Of a DNA stretch of 64,000 nt, positions 27,448-39,865 are shown piece by piece. Source of the stretch: Physcomitrium patens (taxonomy: Eukaryota > Streptophyta > Bryopsida > Funariales > Funariaceae); the NCBI RefSeq assembly GCF_000002425.4, contig NC_037257.1:11284627-11348626 (forward strand), in the 5' to 3' direction. The position numbers and the translations under genes are program-made. How positions within the stretch are numbered: the first letter of the stretch is position 1; every line of letters begins with the position of its first letter. The notes below the pieces were generated by a model, which saw only the letters and a list, made by a program, of their open reading frames with translations, searched no databases and was not told the origin of the DNA.

Positions 27448-28938
27448 AGAGGGGAATGTTAAATAGATCCACGCTTTTACTAAATTGACCCATCCATCTT
27501 AACTATTGTAAAAAACAAAATGACCTCTAAATTCATTTCTCTACTGCTATATACAAAACCAGTGAAATCCAACCACATTCATCATGATTACCATATTTTT
27601 CATTTAAACATTAAACATTCCTCTCTGTCCCTTTATATAACTATTCCATGAGTAATTTTAAGATTGAAACACTCTTGTATAATTTTTCTGATTTTTTCTT
27701 TTAAATAATTAAACATGATATTTTCATATTTTATTAGTTGATATGTTACCTTTGGCATAAAGCTTTAGCAATCAAGATTTTCAGTTATTTCCCCAGTAAG
27801 GTAGGGATACATTTTTTCAAATTTTCAATTGTCTTTTTCTAAAGTGTTGCATTTACACAAGTTTTATTTAAAATTATTTTGATTATTATTATTATTATTA
27901 TGAAAAAATGAAAACAAATCTAAAAAATGTGAAGTAGCCTTTTATTCTGTTATTGCTTTAGCTCTTTCAAGACCTATCAAGCATAGACTATTACATGAGT
28001 GCTAATTAATATCAACATTGCAATAGTAAGGACCAACTTTTTAGAAAATGTTTTCAACAGAAAGAAAAAAAAAAAAAAAATGATGGTTTTTGGAAAATCA
28101 TCATTGAACAGAAATCACAATAAACTCAAATTACACACAACATTGTATAAGAGTACATTTGGCGGATTACTTAACTAAACTTTGATAGTTCAACAAATTA
28201 CAAAACAACTAATTTCTACCTTTAACTTAGAGGCTTTCTACTACTTTACAGAACTAACAACTCTCATGTAATAAACATTAAAAAGTAGTTTGTTTGTGAA
28301 TAAATATATACTTTTCTTTTAATTTGATATTCCCAAACATTTTTTTTATAGTTTTTTCTAAAATAGAATATTTGTTCAAAAAGAAAGTTACAAAATCAAT
28401 TTGTTTCAATTTTGTACTATTTCTATTCAAAACATTATATGTTTCGAATTTTGTTTGTATACATACAGACATATATATATGTATATATGTATATAAGTAT
28501 GAAAAAATAATTCTACCAACCTATAGCAACTTGTGTATTCCTGCGATGTCAAATTCCCACCGAATAAGCAATTGCAGGGTTACAAATTTCTTTTTACATC
28601 AAGCAATATAGGATTGTCTGCACAATACATGTATATTGTGCCCTCCTTTCTCAAGTAGTCCATTGTGTAGGAAATTGAAGGCGCCTAAGTATTGCTGAGA
28701 CGCAATGAAGCCTAATCTCTCCATGATATAGTGCACATGGCAAACCTCGCAAACAAAAACCCAACACTTGCATAAAAACTATACGATACAAGTTTGTGTC
28801 AAACCATTCAAGAAAATTCTCAAAGGTGCCAAAACTCCCAGTCCTAAATTGATCAAAAAGTTCAGCATTGCATTCCCTACAATCAAACAACCCAATAGAT
28901 TCACTCAGGGCAGATACTTAAGCTTGGACATATTAAAT
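27330..28938. other. AT-rich spacer between the two TPR genes
   Basis: This spacer contains a (TA)n run at about 27417-27445, a poly(A) run near 28065-28080 and, at its right end, the 3' flank of paralogue B. No gene or recognisable transposon is seen. Its AT-richness contrasts with the genes on either side and suggests old inserted DNA. Confidence 0.5.
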
Positions 28939-31384
28939 TCAAATATCTATAATATCTTTGTCATCTCCTACATCAAGCATGTTGGATGCAGGTGCAGCTC
29001 TACTTCCAAAGAGTTTCCCTAAATCTCCTAAATTTCTTATATCAAAGTCGTCGTCGATATAATCCTCTCCCTCTCCCTCTCCAGTTACTTGTTCTGAAGC
29101 GCTCAGCTTGGCTAACCTCAGATACAAAGGCTCAATCTCTTCTTCTCTTCCACACTTGTCTAAAAGCATAATTAACAACTCTAACGTGAGTACAAGAGCA
29201 GGACTGTCAGAGCCTAGCTCCTTCTCTTGAATGGCTAACACACGCCTCATCAACGTCAGAGCCTCGTGGTATTTTCCATTAGCATGCAAGATAGACGCCA
29301 AGCAGTTGCATCCTTCCCCTGCAGACAAAAAAATAAAAAAATAAAAAATAAAAAGCCTTAGTTGTAATTCCGTTTAGAACTAAACATACTTCACCGAAAA
29401 CAAACAAAAATATTGAAGAGTGATTGAATACTGTAGAACTTTAGGTGAGGGATGAAATTATTGGGAGCTACCGAAGCAGATAGGGAATAAGGAGTAAAAC
29501 CTCTTAAATCTTTGCAAGAGGACTTCACAAGGGCTAACTTACCGACAATGGCACTGTCAGGACCAAAAGCAGCCTCCCGGATTTCCAGGGCTCGGCGAGC
29601 AATTGGTTCTGCTTCCACCTGACGTCCCAGATGGTGCAATGCTGTTGCCAAGCACTCCAATGGCACGGACACTTGTGGAGCATTTGGGCCCATTTCTTCT
29701 ACTGTTAGCTTCAAACTGCGCCGCAGCAATGGTTCACACTTCTCATGCTTTCCGGCTGTGGCATATGACGTTGCCAAGTTTTGCAGATGCACTATCACAG
29801 AGGGATGATTAGGACCGAACAATCTTTCCTTCACGCGCAAATTTTCTTCCCACAACTTCTCCGCTTCATCATTCCTGTTCATGATCAACTTTCTCAGCAC
29901 CTCCTACTGCTAAAACAAGATATTGTAGAAGTGAAAACATTCAAGTTTCACAAGATTTATTTACCTCCCTACAAGGTTGAGCAGCTCAGCCAGATCTGTG
30001 CGTGCTGTCTCCATGGATGGATCACCCTCTCTCATGCTGTCGCAGTTTTCCATGAGTTGCAATCCCTCTTGATACAAGAAAATAGATTCATCAACCGCAC
30101 CTGTGAATGGCAGGTAAATCCGCGCTCAAGTTTTATTTGCATTCAAGATGTTTAAGAATATCGATTGTTCACAAAGGAAGAAATATGTGGCATAGAGTGA
30201 AAGGTTGGAATCATGAGCACGTTCAGAGTTAAACATTAATTGCATACCAGCAGAGGCTTGAACTCGAGCTAGTGCACATTTGGCAACCCCAACTCTGCCA
30301 TCCTTTGGTCCATACTTTTGCTCCACAAGTTCTAATGCCCTGCAACACCATATAGTCAGATTGCCACCCCAGCAAGCTTTGACATATGATAATACTCATA
30401 AGAGTGTTGGACGTGGGATACTGGATAAGCACGCATACGAGAAACACAAATACAAAAGGATTTGATACATATACACTGCAGAATCCTGATAAATACACTA
30501 CAATTCAGAGCGTAACTATGCTGAAAATCAATTAAATCGTGCACGTAAAATTGTAACACGACAATCCACAATCGACAGTCTATTCCATAGAATAAATCAA
30601 TTCAAAAAACTCACCTATGCAAGACACTTTCAGCTTCATCAATCCTATCTTCTTCCAAGAGACAATGTCCTAGTTTGGAAAGAGGAAGTGCCAGTGTTTC
30701 ATCGTTGGAGCCTTTTGTTTTCTCGATTATTGTCACTACTCTATTGTAAACCTCGATAGCTCCCCCTAACTCGTCCATGTCAGTGTATGTGCTAGCCAAC
30801 CCCAAAAGCGTAGTTACTAGCAACGGACTATCCTTTCCTGCACATGGTCAACATAGTCCCATGAACTCACTAGTAATTCACATATTAAGATCAAATGCAC
30901 GCTTAAAGTCAACTTAGTAAAACTAGAAAACGTACAACTTAACCATGCAGTTTTAGAATTCAAGTAATTGAGCTCAAGTAAAATTCCTTCAGTCGGTTCT
31001 TCAAACACTACTAAAAGATCTACTGATCATAGATGCAGGAATATCAGGATTGCACAGACTATGATTATAAAAGCTCAGTCCCGTAACTTGATTCAATAAC
31101 TGCTTGACTAATCTTGAAATTAAATAAACAGAGAAAACGAAAACTGCAAATGTTGCAAATATTTACCGACTAAGTCCTCTTGAATTTCAAGACTCTTCAC
31201 ATAATAGAGTTGTCCCTCAGCAGGTTTGTCTAACGCAGCGTACATGGTTCCCATGTGCTCTAATACCCTGTCGGCAAGGGGTTGCAGTGAGTCGATTCCA
31301 ACAACCTCCAATAGCTCCTTAATCTGCGGACATGGACACGTTTAATCCTGAGTATTTGAAAGAGAAACACACACACACACATAA

Positions 31385-31424
<40 letters not shown>

Positions 31425-33104
31425 ATACATGACTTATACAGTGACAAATGTAATAAAGTTACAAACATAGTTCTGTGGCTAATATTCACAAGCACAACTC
31501 CTGGAAAAGGTTCAATAGATTAACAAACCATCTCTAACAAATACTCAGCCTCCTCGAATTGACCCAAACTCATTCGCAGCTGGGCCAGAGTATCCAGCAT
31601 GGTAACTTGCTCCATTCCTCGATAGCCAGACTCAAGCTGCTCCATTACAACTTCAAGATTGGCTTCTATTAAGCCAATGGCAGTATCCTCGTCTGCTTCT
31701 TCCACCAACTGTACAACTTGATCATGCAGATCTTGTAGCTGCATTTGCATGGCGTTTACTTCATTCACCAAGCCCTTCATCTGTTTTATATCCACAGAAT
31801 ATCTGTTGAAAAGAAAATTATGACATCAGTGATTACGGGACGTTATATAATACCTGAAAGGTCAAACATGAAGAATACCAATGAGGTCCACTTTCAGTTA
31901 AAATCACCAAATAGTAGTTCTTTACACAATGAGCTTAAAAATGTTAAGCTATTACCCAATCACCTCTCAATTGCATAAGAAAGGGAAATGTTCACGAGGA
32001 AAAGAACTTGTACCCCATTTCCTCCATAATTCGTTCAGCGAGTTGATCGTCCTGCGATTCCATAGCCTTTTCAAAGGAACGGAACTGATCCTCAAGCGCT
32101 GATTCAACATTTTCATGGTTATCCTCAATCACTTCTAATTTTCTGAAGCCTTCATTCCCAAATTTACCTTCTGCCTTTATAGCTCGTGATAAGGAAACAT
32201 CCAGGTGCTTTCTGCCATGTCTGTTTGAATCGCAGCAGAAGCTTTCGGGTAACACGCCGTAAAAGCTTGAGAATGGTTGTCCTTTGATTACTTCTCGACA
32301 TTTACGTGCGCAAGAAACTTTCAAAACAATTTTTGGCAAGCTCGTCTTCGCATACGCTGGACACCTGAAACTTCTTGAATCCTGGTTTTTGACACCAGAC
32401 TCTACAACGATGTGACAAAGATGCTGAGCAGAGACACCCCTGCAACACCACATTTCCAATCCAATGGCTAATATCAGCACGGTTTATACTGAGTATCAAC
32501 TCCTTTGTCCAGCTTTATTCTGCACATTCTACAGCGACGCTTGAAGAATAGCTCCACCACACCTTCGGTCTGGTCTGGATGGTGCAACATTCATACACAG
32601 CCCTAAACCCTAAACCCTAGAGACCTCGAGCAAGTACATTTAACAGTCCAATCGCCAGAATTGTCAAGTATAAACTAAAATGTCAACTTCAGACATTCGC
32701 ACCGTCCTGACCAACTTTCTAACCCAAAACTTCGTGTGATTCAAGATTTTAACACGTAATTCAAAGCTCTACAGGCTACAGCATCACTCCCAAATTCGCC
32801 CTAGGCCTTCCCGCTCCTCACAATCACATTCTCCCCCAGACCTGCCGTAATAATCCTAACCTATACGCTTCTAATGACGATGCCCGGAGACCCGAAGCTA
32901 AAATTCGAACAAGGAAAATTCTCAGCAGAAGGCTTATTCGTAATCACTGCTCTCCAACAATTACAGTACGCTTGAGACCTCACGCAATTCATACATTCGA
33001 TATAGTTTCGCCGAAGCAACAAAACGACATGTCCGGTAGAGAACACAAAAATGGGGAAAACAATACCGAGCTTTAAAGACCGAGAGAGCAAGCGATTTCG
33101 CCAT
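28939..33104 (-). CDS. Kinesin-light-chain-like TPR protein, putative plastid transit peptide (paralogue B)
   Basis: Tandem paralogue of the gene at 21465-26634, with the same likely scaffold role. Nine minus-strand exons in transcript order: 33067-33104, 32014-32439, 31529-31802, 31167-31323, 30615-30837, 30248-30339, 29965-30100, 29543-29874, 28939-29318. They give 685 aa with closed phases. Exons 3-8 are exactly as long as their counterparts in paralogue A (274, 157, 223, 92, 136, 332). Exon 2 corresponds to exons 2 and 3 of A without the intron. The N-terminus (MAKSLALSVFKAR) is basic and Ser/Ala-rich, like a transit peptide. TPR helices include LEHMGTMYAALDKPAEGQLYY, LVEQKYGPKDGRVG and EALTLMRRVLAIQEKELGSDSPA. 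The C-terminus is longer than in A and acidic (GEGEGEDYIDDDFD). The upstream in-frame codon aligned with the start Met of A is GTG here, so translation probably starts 11 codons later. Confidence 0.88.
31389..31422. repeat. (AT)n microsatellite in an intron of TPR paralogue B
   Basis: About 17 uninterrupted AT units lie in the intron between exons 31529-31802 and 31167-31323, next to a short (AC)n run at about 31370-31380. Confidence 0.9.
32601..32619. promoter_or_regulatory. Telo-box-like repeat in the first intron of TPR paralogue B
   Basis: CCCTAAACCCTAAACCCTA is two and a half copies of the plant telomere repeat (TTTAGGG on the other strand). Single AAACCCTA boxes near plant gene starts are known activating elements bound by Myb-like factors. 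Here it lies about 450 bp after the start codon, in intron 1. Function is inferred only. Confidence 0.4.
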
Positions 33105-33760
33105 TGCAATGGTGCCAACCACTCTTCTGTCAAATGCTTCTCTGCTCAATTCCACTCATACAAACCCAGCTACGCGCCACGCTTGGAAACTCCTCCTCCT
33201 TGTTCAGACCCGTCAATTCAACCACCACTAGGAAATTCCACGGAAACGATAAACCTCTGCCGAGCCACGCTTGCAATACAGCAAAACTTTTAGAGGAATG
33301 CGAGCCCTAAAGCCCTCCTGAGAGAATTCGTGCAATATTTCGGCTACTCTGCAGCTGGCCGCTGTTTACTGATTCGCAACGATGCCGGAGCTTGCAAACC
33401 CTCCGATTTGCAACAAATCTAAGCTCCTAGAAGTTGGTTTCGGGATTTCACAAACGCAGAAAAGCAGCGCGTACATTTTTGAAGAGAGCTTCCGTCCTCA
33501 ACAGAAACTCGTGCAACTCCAAATGCAATGGATAAGATTCCTCGAAAATCGTTCGAGATGACGGAGCTCCGTCCGCGACGTGGCGGATTTGGCCGGATTC
33601 TGGGCTTCGTCGACGGAATATTTTTTAGTTGGTCTCTTTCGTCGAGTTTTCTCGTCCATTTCTATCTCACGTCGTCGTTGGGTCATGAACTCTTGGTTCC
33701 AAGGCAAATTTGGAACAAGCAGTTTATTGTACTTTTATAACTGCTGATTAGATTTGCATG
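33105..33760 (-). promoter_or_regulatory. Upstream region of TPR paralogue B
   Basis: GC-balanced DNA with overlapping open frames near 33498-33740 on both strands and no family match. It probably holds the leader and promoter. The gene island ends abruptly at about 33760, where AT-rich DNA begins. Confidence 0.4.
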
Positions 33761-36700
33761 AAAAACCACATTTTGATTGCAGAGAGCGTTAATTTCCAGT
33801 ACCTTATCTAAAAAAATTATAATTAACTATTGATCATCCATGCTTTATTAATGGTTAGAAGCGCTTCCAATTTAAAGCTAATTAGAGATAGCCAGTAACA
33901 ACATATTTTTTATGATCTTTGAATTGAGATAAAAAAAATTTGTGGTTTTTTTAAATGTTTTGGAAGACAATAGACAATGATTGCCTGACTATTTCAAGAA
34001 GAACAGATGATATTAATTTCTCTTGTAAATATACATACACTAAATTATAAAAAAATAAAAAAATAAAAACAAGAATGAACAATTTTGATTAATAAAATTT
34101 ATTTTTTGAATATAAATCATTATCTCAAATATGTCTAAAATAATATTAGCAAAAGATGCCATGAAAAATATTTGAATGAGTGTTTTTTGAATATATTTTA
34201 TTTTTATTAAAAATAATCTTAGTTGTTATATGTTTTTTAATATTATACAAATGCACAAATTTGTAAAGTAATAAAATATGTTCAAATAAATAATTAATAT
34301 TTATTTTATTTTATTTTATTTTTGTAATATTTAATGAAATGTTTTAGTTTTGTGTACTTTAATTTTTAGTATATAATTAAATTATTATTTTTCTAAGCAA
34401 TCACAAAAATTAATTTGAAAAAAATTCTAAATATTATTTTTTCCTATTCAAAACTATCAGAATTTTTTTTGCCTTCTAATGTATTAGATTTTATAACATT
34501 ATTACTTAGGCTTAGGCTACAAACATACCTTAAGTTGCTACACACACACATACACACATATACATCTCATATTGATATATGTACACTCAAAAAATATGGA
34601 GGCTTGAAAATAGATGGGGGTTTTATATAGATCCTATCACTTGACACAACTATAAGGAAATTAAAGAGGGCAATGTTGTACTACATGTTGTCTTCTTTGG
34701 AAATGCACCAAGAACTTAATTGTGGAAGGTGAAGTTATATTTTATAAGTATCTAAGAAATCCTAATAGATTTCATCCATATAAAAAAAAATGCAATTCAA
34801 ATTTTAATTCAAAAGTGCTTAAAACCAATACAAAGTACTCAAAAACACTCTATTTAGTAACCTCAATCATACACAAATTTCAATTGCCTTATTACTTTCA
34901 TAATTAGGCAATTTTAATATCTCTTTGGAAGTCCTAATCATAGTCAATGAGCTTCAGTAAGCTATAACTTCTAATTTGATTATCCACTTAGTGTAAAATT
35001 TTGCATACAAATGCCACTATAAGTCTTCTACATGTTTAGAAAAATTAAGCCCAATCCAACTTACTAATTGTAAGAAAACATCCTAAAAATTGCATTGATG
35101 TTACTCACATGCCAACTTGAAAGTTGATGTAGATATTCTACTAGCAATTTCTACTTCTTAAACAATTAACTTCAACTCAAATTTTTTGTATAGCTTGATT
35201 TTAAGTCTTTTAAGATTATGCCAAATTTCACCTTATTTCAATTAATAGATCTTTAGATATTATAGAAATCCTATCCAATTCCAAATTCTCAACTTTTGAT
35301 ACCCTCTTGTACCAAAACCTAGATAACTCTCAATTTCATTATTAAATTAATACAAAATTTTATGCATACTTAGCATATCCAACCAACTAAATATAATCAA
35401 AGTTTGAATTATAGATGTGATATCAATTACTTAAACTAGGTGAGAGTACTTTTCTTAATTATATTACATAAATCCAAAGTCACCAATATAAATCCTAACT
35501 TTGAATAATAATTGAAAAGTTATTCTAAATCTTATAAAAACAAGCCTTATGCTTTTGAAACAAGCTTAAAGCTAACTCTTCAATTCTAGTTATTGATCTC
35601 CAAATACTTCCATATTTTGTCCCAGATAGTTATTTTAATAGCTAGAGGTCTAATTTTAAATGGTCAACCTCTATGTATCAATCCAATCTATCCTAGAAAT
35701 TCTTTAGCTTGATCCTATCTTGAACTTAATCCTAGTATCAACCATACTAATTATTTACCTTTTTTACATTATTTTTATTATTTTATAGCCTCTTTAAAGT
35801 AATAAAAGAATTTCTACAATCTAGAAGATAAAATTATTAACCAATCTTTAATCTATTAGCTATTAAGATAAGAAAATAAACTAAGACGCTTTTGTAAAAG
35901 ACATGTTTAAATGTCTTAAATCATTATTGAACTAAGATGTTTAAATATTAATTAGAAATTTATTTTTGATTATATTTTTACCATATAGTTGTGTTATAAT
36001 ATGACAGCATTAACCTTCCTCTTTTTAATGGTCTTGGTAGTCTACTAATACTTCTTGCAAAAGCATATGTGGGCATAGCATCTAAAATAAATTTTGTAAA
36101 CTACACCTTATGTTAGTAGTTTTTTGTTAGTTTTTATTGCACCATGCCTTTTATTAATATAAGATAGAAGTATTGTGAAGAGTGGTTGTCAAATATTTGG
36201 TTAATATTGGATATTTTTTATAGGTTCATAGTTGCAGTAAGCCATATAAGTCCAATATTAGTTTGGATATCCAATCATTTGATTTTTGTGTACCTCAAAG
36301 TAATTTCATATCTAATGGCTTGTCTCCATATTTAACTTCAAATTCAATTTTAGTAGTTTTATGTGGATCTTCAAAGAGACTAGATAATTAAAAAGATTCA
36401 TTGAAGGTATTGGTATTTTTTACTTTAGCATCTAATATTTTTTCAATTGATTTATTTCAATGTAGTTGAACTCTATTTATCCACATCCAATAAGTTGCTA
36501 CTATTGTTTCTTTACATGGCTTTTAAATAAAGAACTTTAATTTGTCTATCCTTTCAATATTTTTTAGTAATAGATGAGATAATAACAATGAAAATTTTTT
36601 CTTCAAGACATAAAAATTATGTTTCTTATCAAATTTTTTGGTATTAAAAATACCTAAAAATAAAAATATGATAATAGATTCATACAAAAGTATCAAGATT

Positions 36701-37601
36701 CAATAAAATTCTTCAATTTATATTATTTGCATTATTTAAAGTTATATTTTTTTGGAGTCATTGACTTCATTGATAAATTATTGATTAGCATCAAAAGCTC
36801 TTACAGCCTCAACATTAGTACTATAGTTGTCCATCCAGATAGTCTTTTTTTTTTATCTTGGAAGTGAAATTTTTATAAGAAATTCCTTAATGCCTTTGTG
36901 CATTTGAACTCCTATAAATTCATAGTGAATACCAACTTTCACTATAGATTCCTTTTCTAACTTTCTTTAATATATATATTTTTTCAATTGTAACTAAGAT
37001 AACCCAACCACTATTTTGTTTGATTTGTGAGATATTACAATTGAATTTTTGAAGCCATTTAAAAGTATGGTCATTGACTCCATTTAATCTCTAATTTTAG
37101 CATAAAGTTAATTATTCATTGAATCATTTATAAAATCATTTAGAAATAAACTTTAAAGAAGAAGTCAAGTTATATGAACTTATAGAATGTTGCATATATA
37201 TCTCTTCATAGTAAAAAGCTTCAAAAGTTAAAGCAAACTATTTAAAAAAATTATGAACACTTTTTAAATTAAAAATAGAATAGATCTTATATTATCTCTT
37301 GTTTGACCTTGCATTAGGTGTGGATTGATGTGGTGCAATAAAAGCCAACAAAAGATATGGTGTAGTGAAAATTGATGAAAGAATTGTCAATACAAAATGT
37401 AGATTTCAAATTTTTTATTGAATATTTTGATCTCCTATTTCTTCTTTAATCTCCTTGCACTTGTGTCAAGTAGCAAGATCTACAAAAAAATACGTAGCAA
37501 ATTCTAAGCCTCCATATTTTTTGGATGTACCTATATCAAAGATAAAAACTCAAAGAAGATACATAAACAACCAAGATAAGTATCAAACAGAGATGACAAA
37601 A
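33760..37601. other. AT-rich decayed DNA with a pair of inverted repeats and a coding relic
   Basis: No intact gene is present. Two related stretches of about 100 bp lie in opposite orientation at about 34573-34670 and 37455-37556, sharing the core CAAAAAATATGGAGGCTT and CTTGACACAA. They may be ends of one element of about 3 kb. On the minus strand at 36755-36852 a broken frame reads WMDNYSTNVEAVRAFDANQ, then a stop, then FINEVNDS, a coding relic I cannot assign. The rest is low-complexity decay. Confidence 0.45.
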
Positions 37602-38137
37602 TGCTAAGGGCAAAAACTTGATAAAAATAAATAAAAAAGTGTGATTTTTTTAAAGAAGTATGATAAAATAATATATATATTAAAAAAATTAATATGGCTA
37701 TTACTAAATGATAAGAAAATTAGAGACTTCTTGAAACTAGACTAAAAATAAGAAAGAAATTGATAAGATTGAAAAAAGACTTTACTCTTGCTTCTATATA
37801 TACTATCTATCTAAGAGCTACATTGTAATATTCTATAAAACTTCTAAAACAAGATGACTTTATACAACATGTATCTTAAGTTGAAAGATAAGTTTTTTGT
37901 ATGGATACCACATAGTTAGCTTATTCTGTAAGCTACCAACACATATAGCATGTGATTAACTTTTTGACAAAGTTTCTAACCTTCAAATCAACTACAAACA
38001 TATTTTAAATTAAAGAAATGTCTATGAATTTTTTAGAAAGCTTTTCTAAAAGATATTATGAAATTAATATATTCTTATTTATTTCTATCTATTCATATTC
38101 TTTACATAATTATTATAATAAATATATGTTCATGATA
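37602..38137 (-). repeat. Left LTR of the tandem gypsy pair
   Basis: It starts TGCTAAGGGCAAAAACTTGAT, aligning with the LTR start TGTCAAGGACAAGAACTCGAT of the young element, and ends TGATA before the pyrimidine tract. Length is 536 bp. No matching target-site duplication could be found at the far right end of the pair. Confidence 0.7.
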
Positions 38138-39822
38138 TTATCTTCCTTTCTAAGGACAAGTTCTATAAGGAGCAGTGATTATATATTTAGGAAGTCTAAG
38201 ATGCACCAAATTATATTTGCCATATACTCTAATCTTTGTTTTCTTCAAAAATAGTTGATAAGTCCTCTCAACCATCGATAATGTCTCATCAAAGGACAAA
38301 AAGACCACCCTATTATTTCATCATTGTTGAGACTTTTGTAATCTCCTTTCAAACAAAACATTTGTAACACCATCAAGAGTTGTTCTTATCCTTAATAAAA
38401 TCACCAAACATTAAGATTTTCTTCCTAGGTGATGATACCAAAAAATGTTATATCTTGCCATTTATTCAAAGAAGAGCATGTTGTTCTAAAAGGTCTTCAT
38501 CTCTATTACATTATCTTGTAGGTTGTAATAATTACAATGTCTCATCCAGTAAATTAGAAAATAATTGCTCTTGAGTTAAATTTGCTAACTACTTGTTTTT
38601 CATCTTCTTAATACTACAATTACATAAAAATTATAATCAAGGATAGAAGGTAGAATGCAATCTTTTCTTAATTGTATTTTTTTTGTAGTAAAAATTTATT
38701 ATCTTTCATATTAGTTTTGATAGATATTGTTGATGAAAAGTATTAACTTTTTTTTGTTGTATTGTAAGATTTTTTGTTAGCTACCATGTGTATTTGCTAA
38801 CATCATATCTACACTAATGAATAAGATATTCTAATATAAATCAAAGTCACCTCAATTCTATGACTTCTTCTACTTCAAATTCTTAATTATTATCCATTTT
38901 TTATGAGAGGCATTGGTATTTGTCTTCTTTCCAAGCTATTTACTCTCTTATAAGGCTTCAAAAGAGACACATAAAATATAAGATAGATTTTTATACACTT
39001 TGATAGATGTAATTGATAAGCATCTAGATTTACTTATTTATAAATAAAAAATGATCTAAATCTACAATAATCAAACTTATCATAAAGGTGAATAGTTTTA
39101 ATATTACAACAAAGTAATCATATCTTATCACTAATGTAAAAATGAGGTTGTTCTTTTTAATAGACATTTACATAATTCTTTTATTATTCTTGAGTCTCTT
39201 TTAGTCGCATCTTCATTGGTGTTTGTAATTCAAATAAATAATTAATAAAATCTTTTGCTATAAGATTATCAAATTTTTAAAAGTCAAAAATATCAAATCA
39301 TCAATGATAATTATGTTTAACAAAGAAAGATGTTTGTTATATAGAAGAATATGCTATATTATTATAAGCAAATTTTACCAATGGCAAAAGACTTGTCCAA
39401 TTATTTTATGGATAGTTGATGATACACCTCAAAATAATATTTCAAAACTTAATTTATATATTTTGATTATCTATTAGTTTAGGAATGGAAAGACGAAGAT
39501 AGTTTTATATCTATCTATAGAATCTTAAAAAGTGATCTCTAAAATCTTAATACAAATTGAGTTCTCTTTCTTAATATAATATCCTTCAACAATTCATAAT
39601 AGCAATAGATATTATCAAGAATCTTTTTTGTTGTTTCTTCACTTGTGATAGATTTTGTATATGATACAAAATGTTCCATCTTGGTGAAATAATCTACTAT
39701 GATGAATATAGAATCATAAAAACTTGAGAATAGAAGATCCATAATAAAATCCATAGAAATGAAAGACCATTGTTGTTTTTGAATGGGTAGTAGTTGAAGT
39801 AGGCCATAAGGTCAGTAATAAG

Positions 39823-39865
<43 letters not shown>

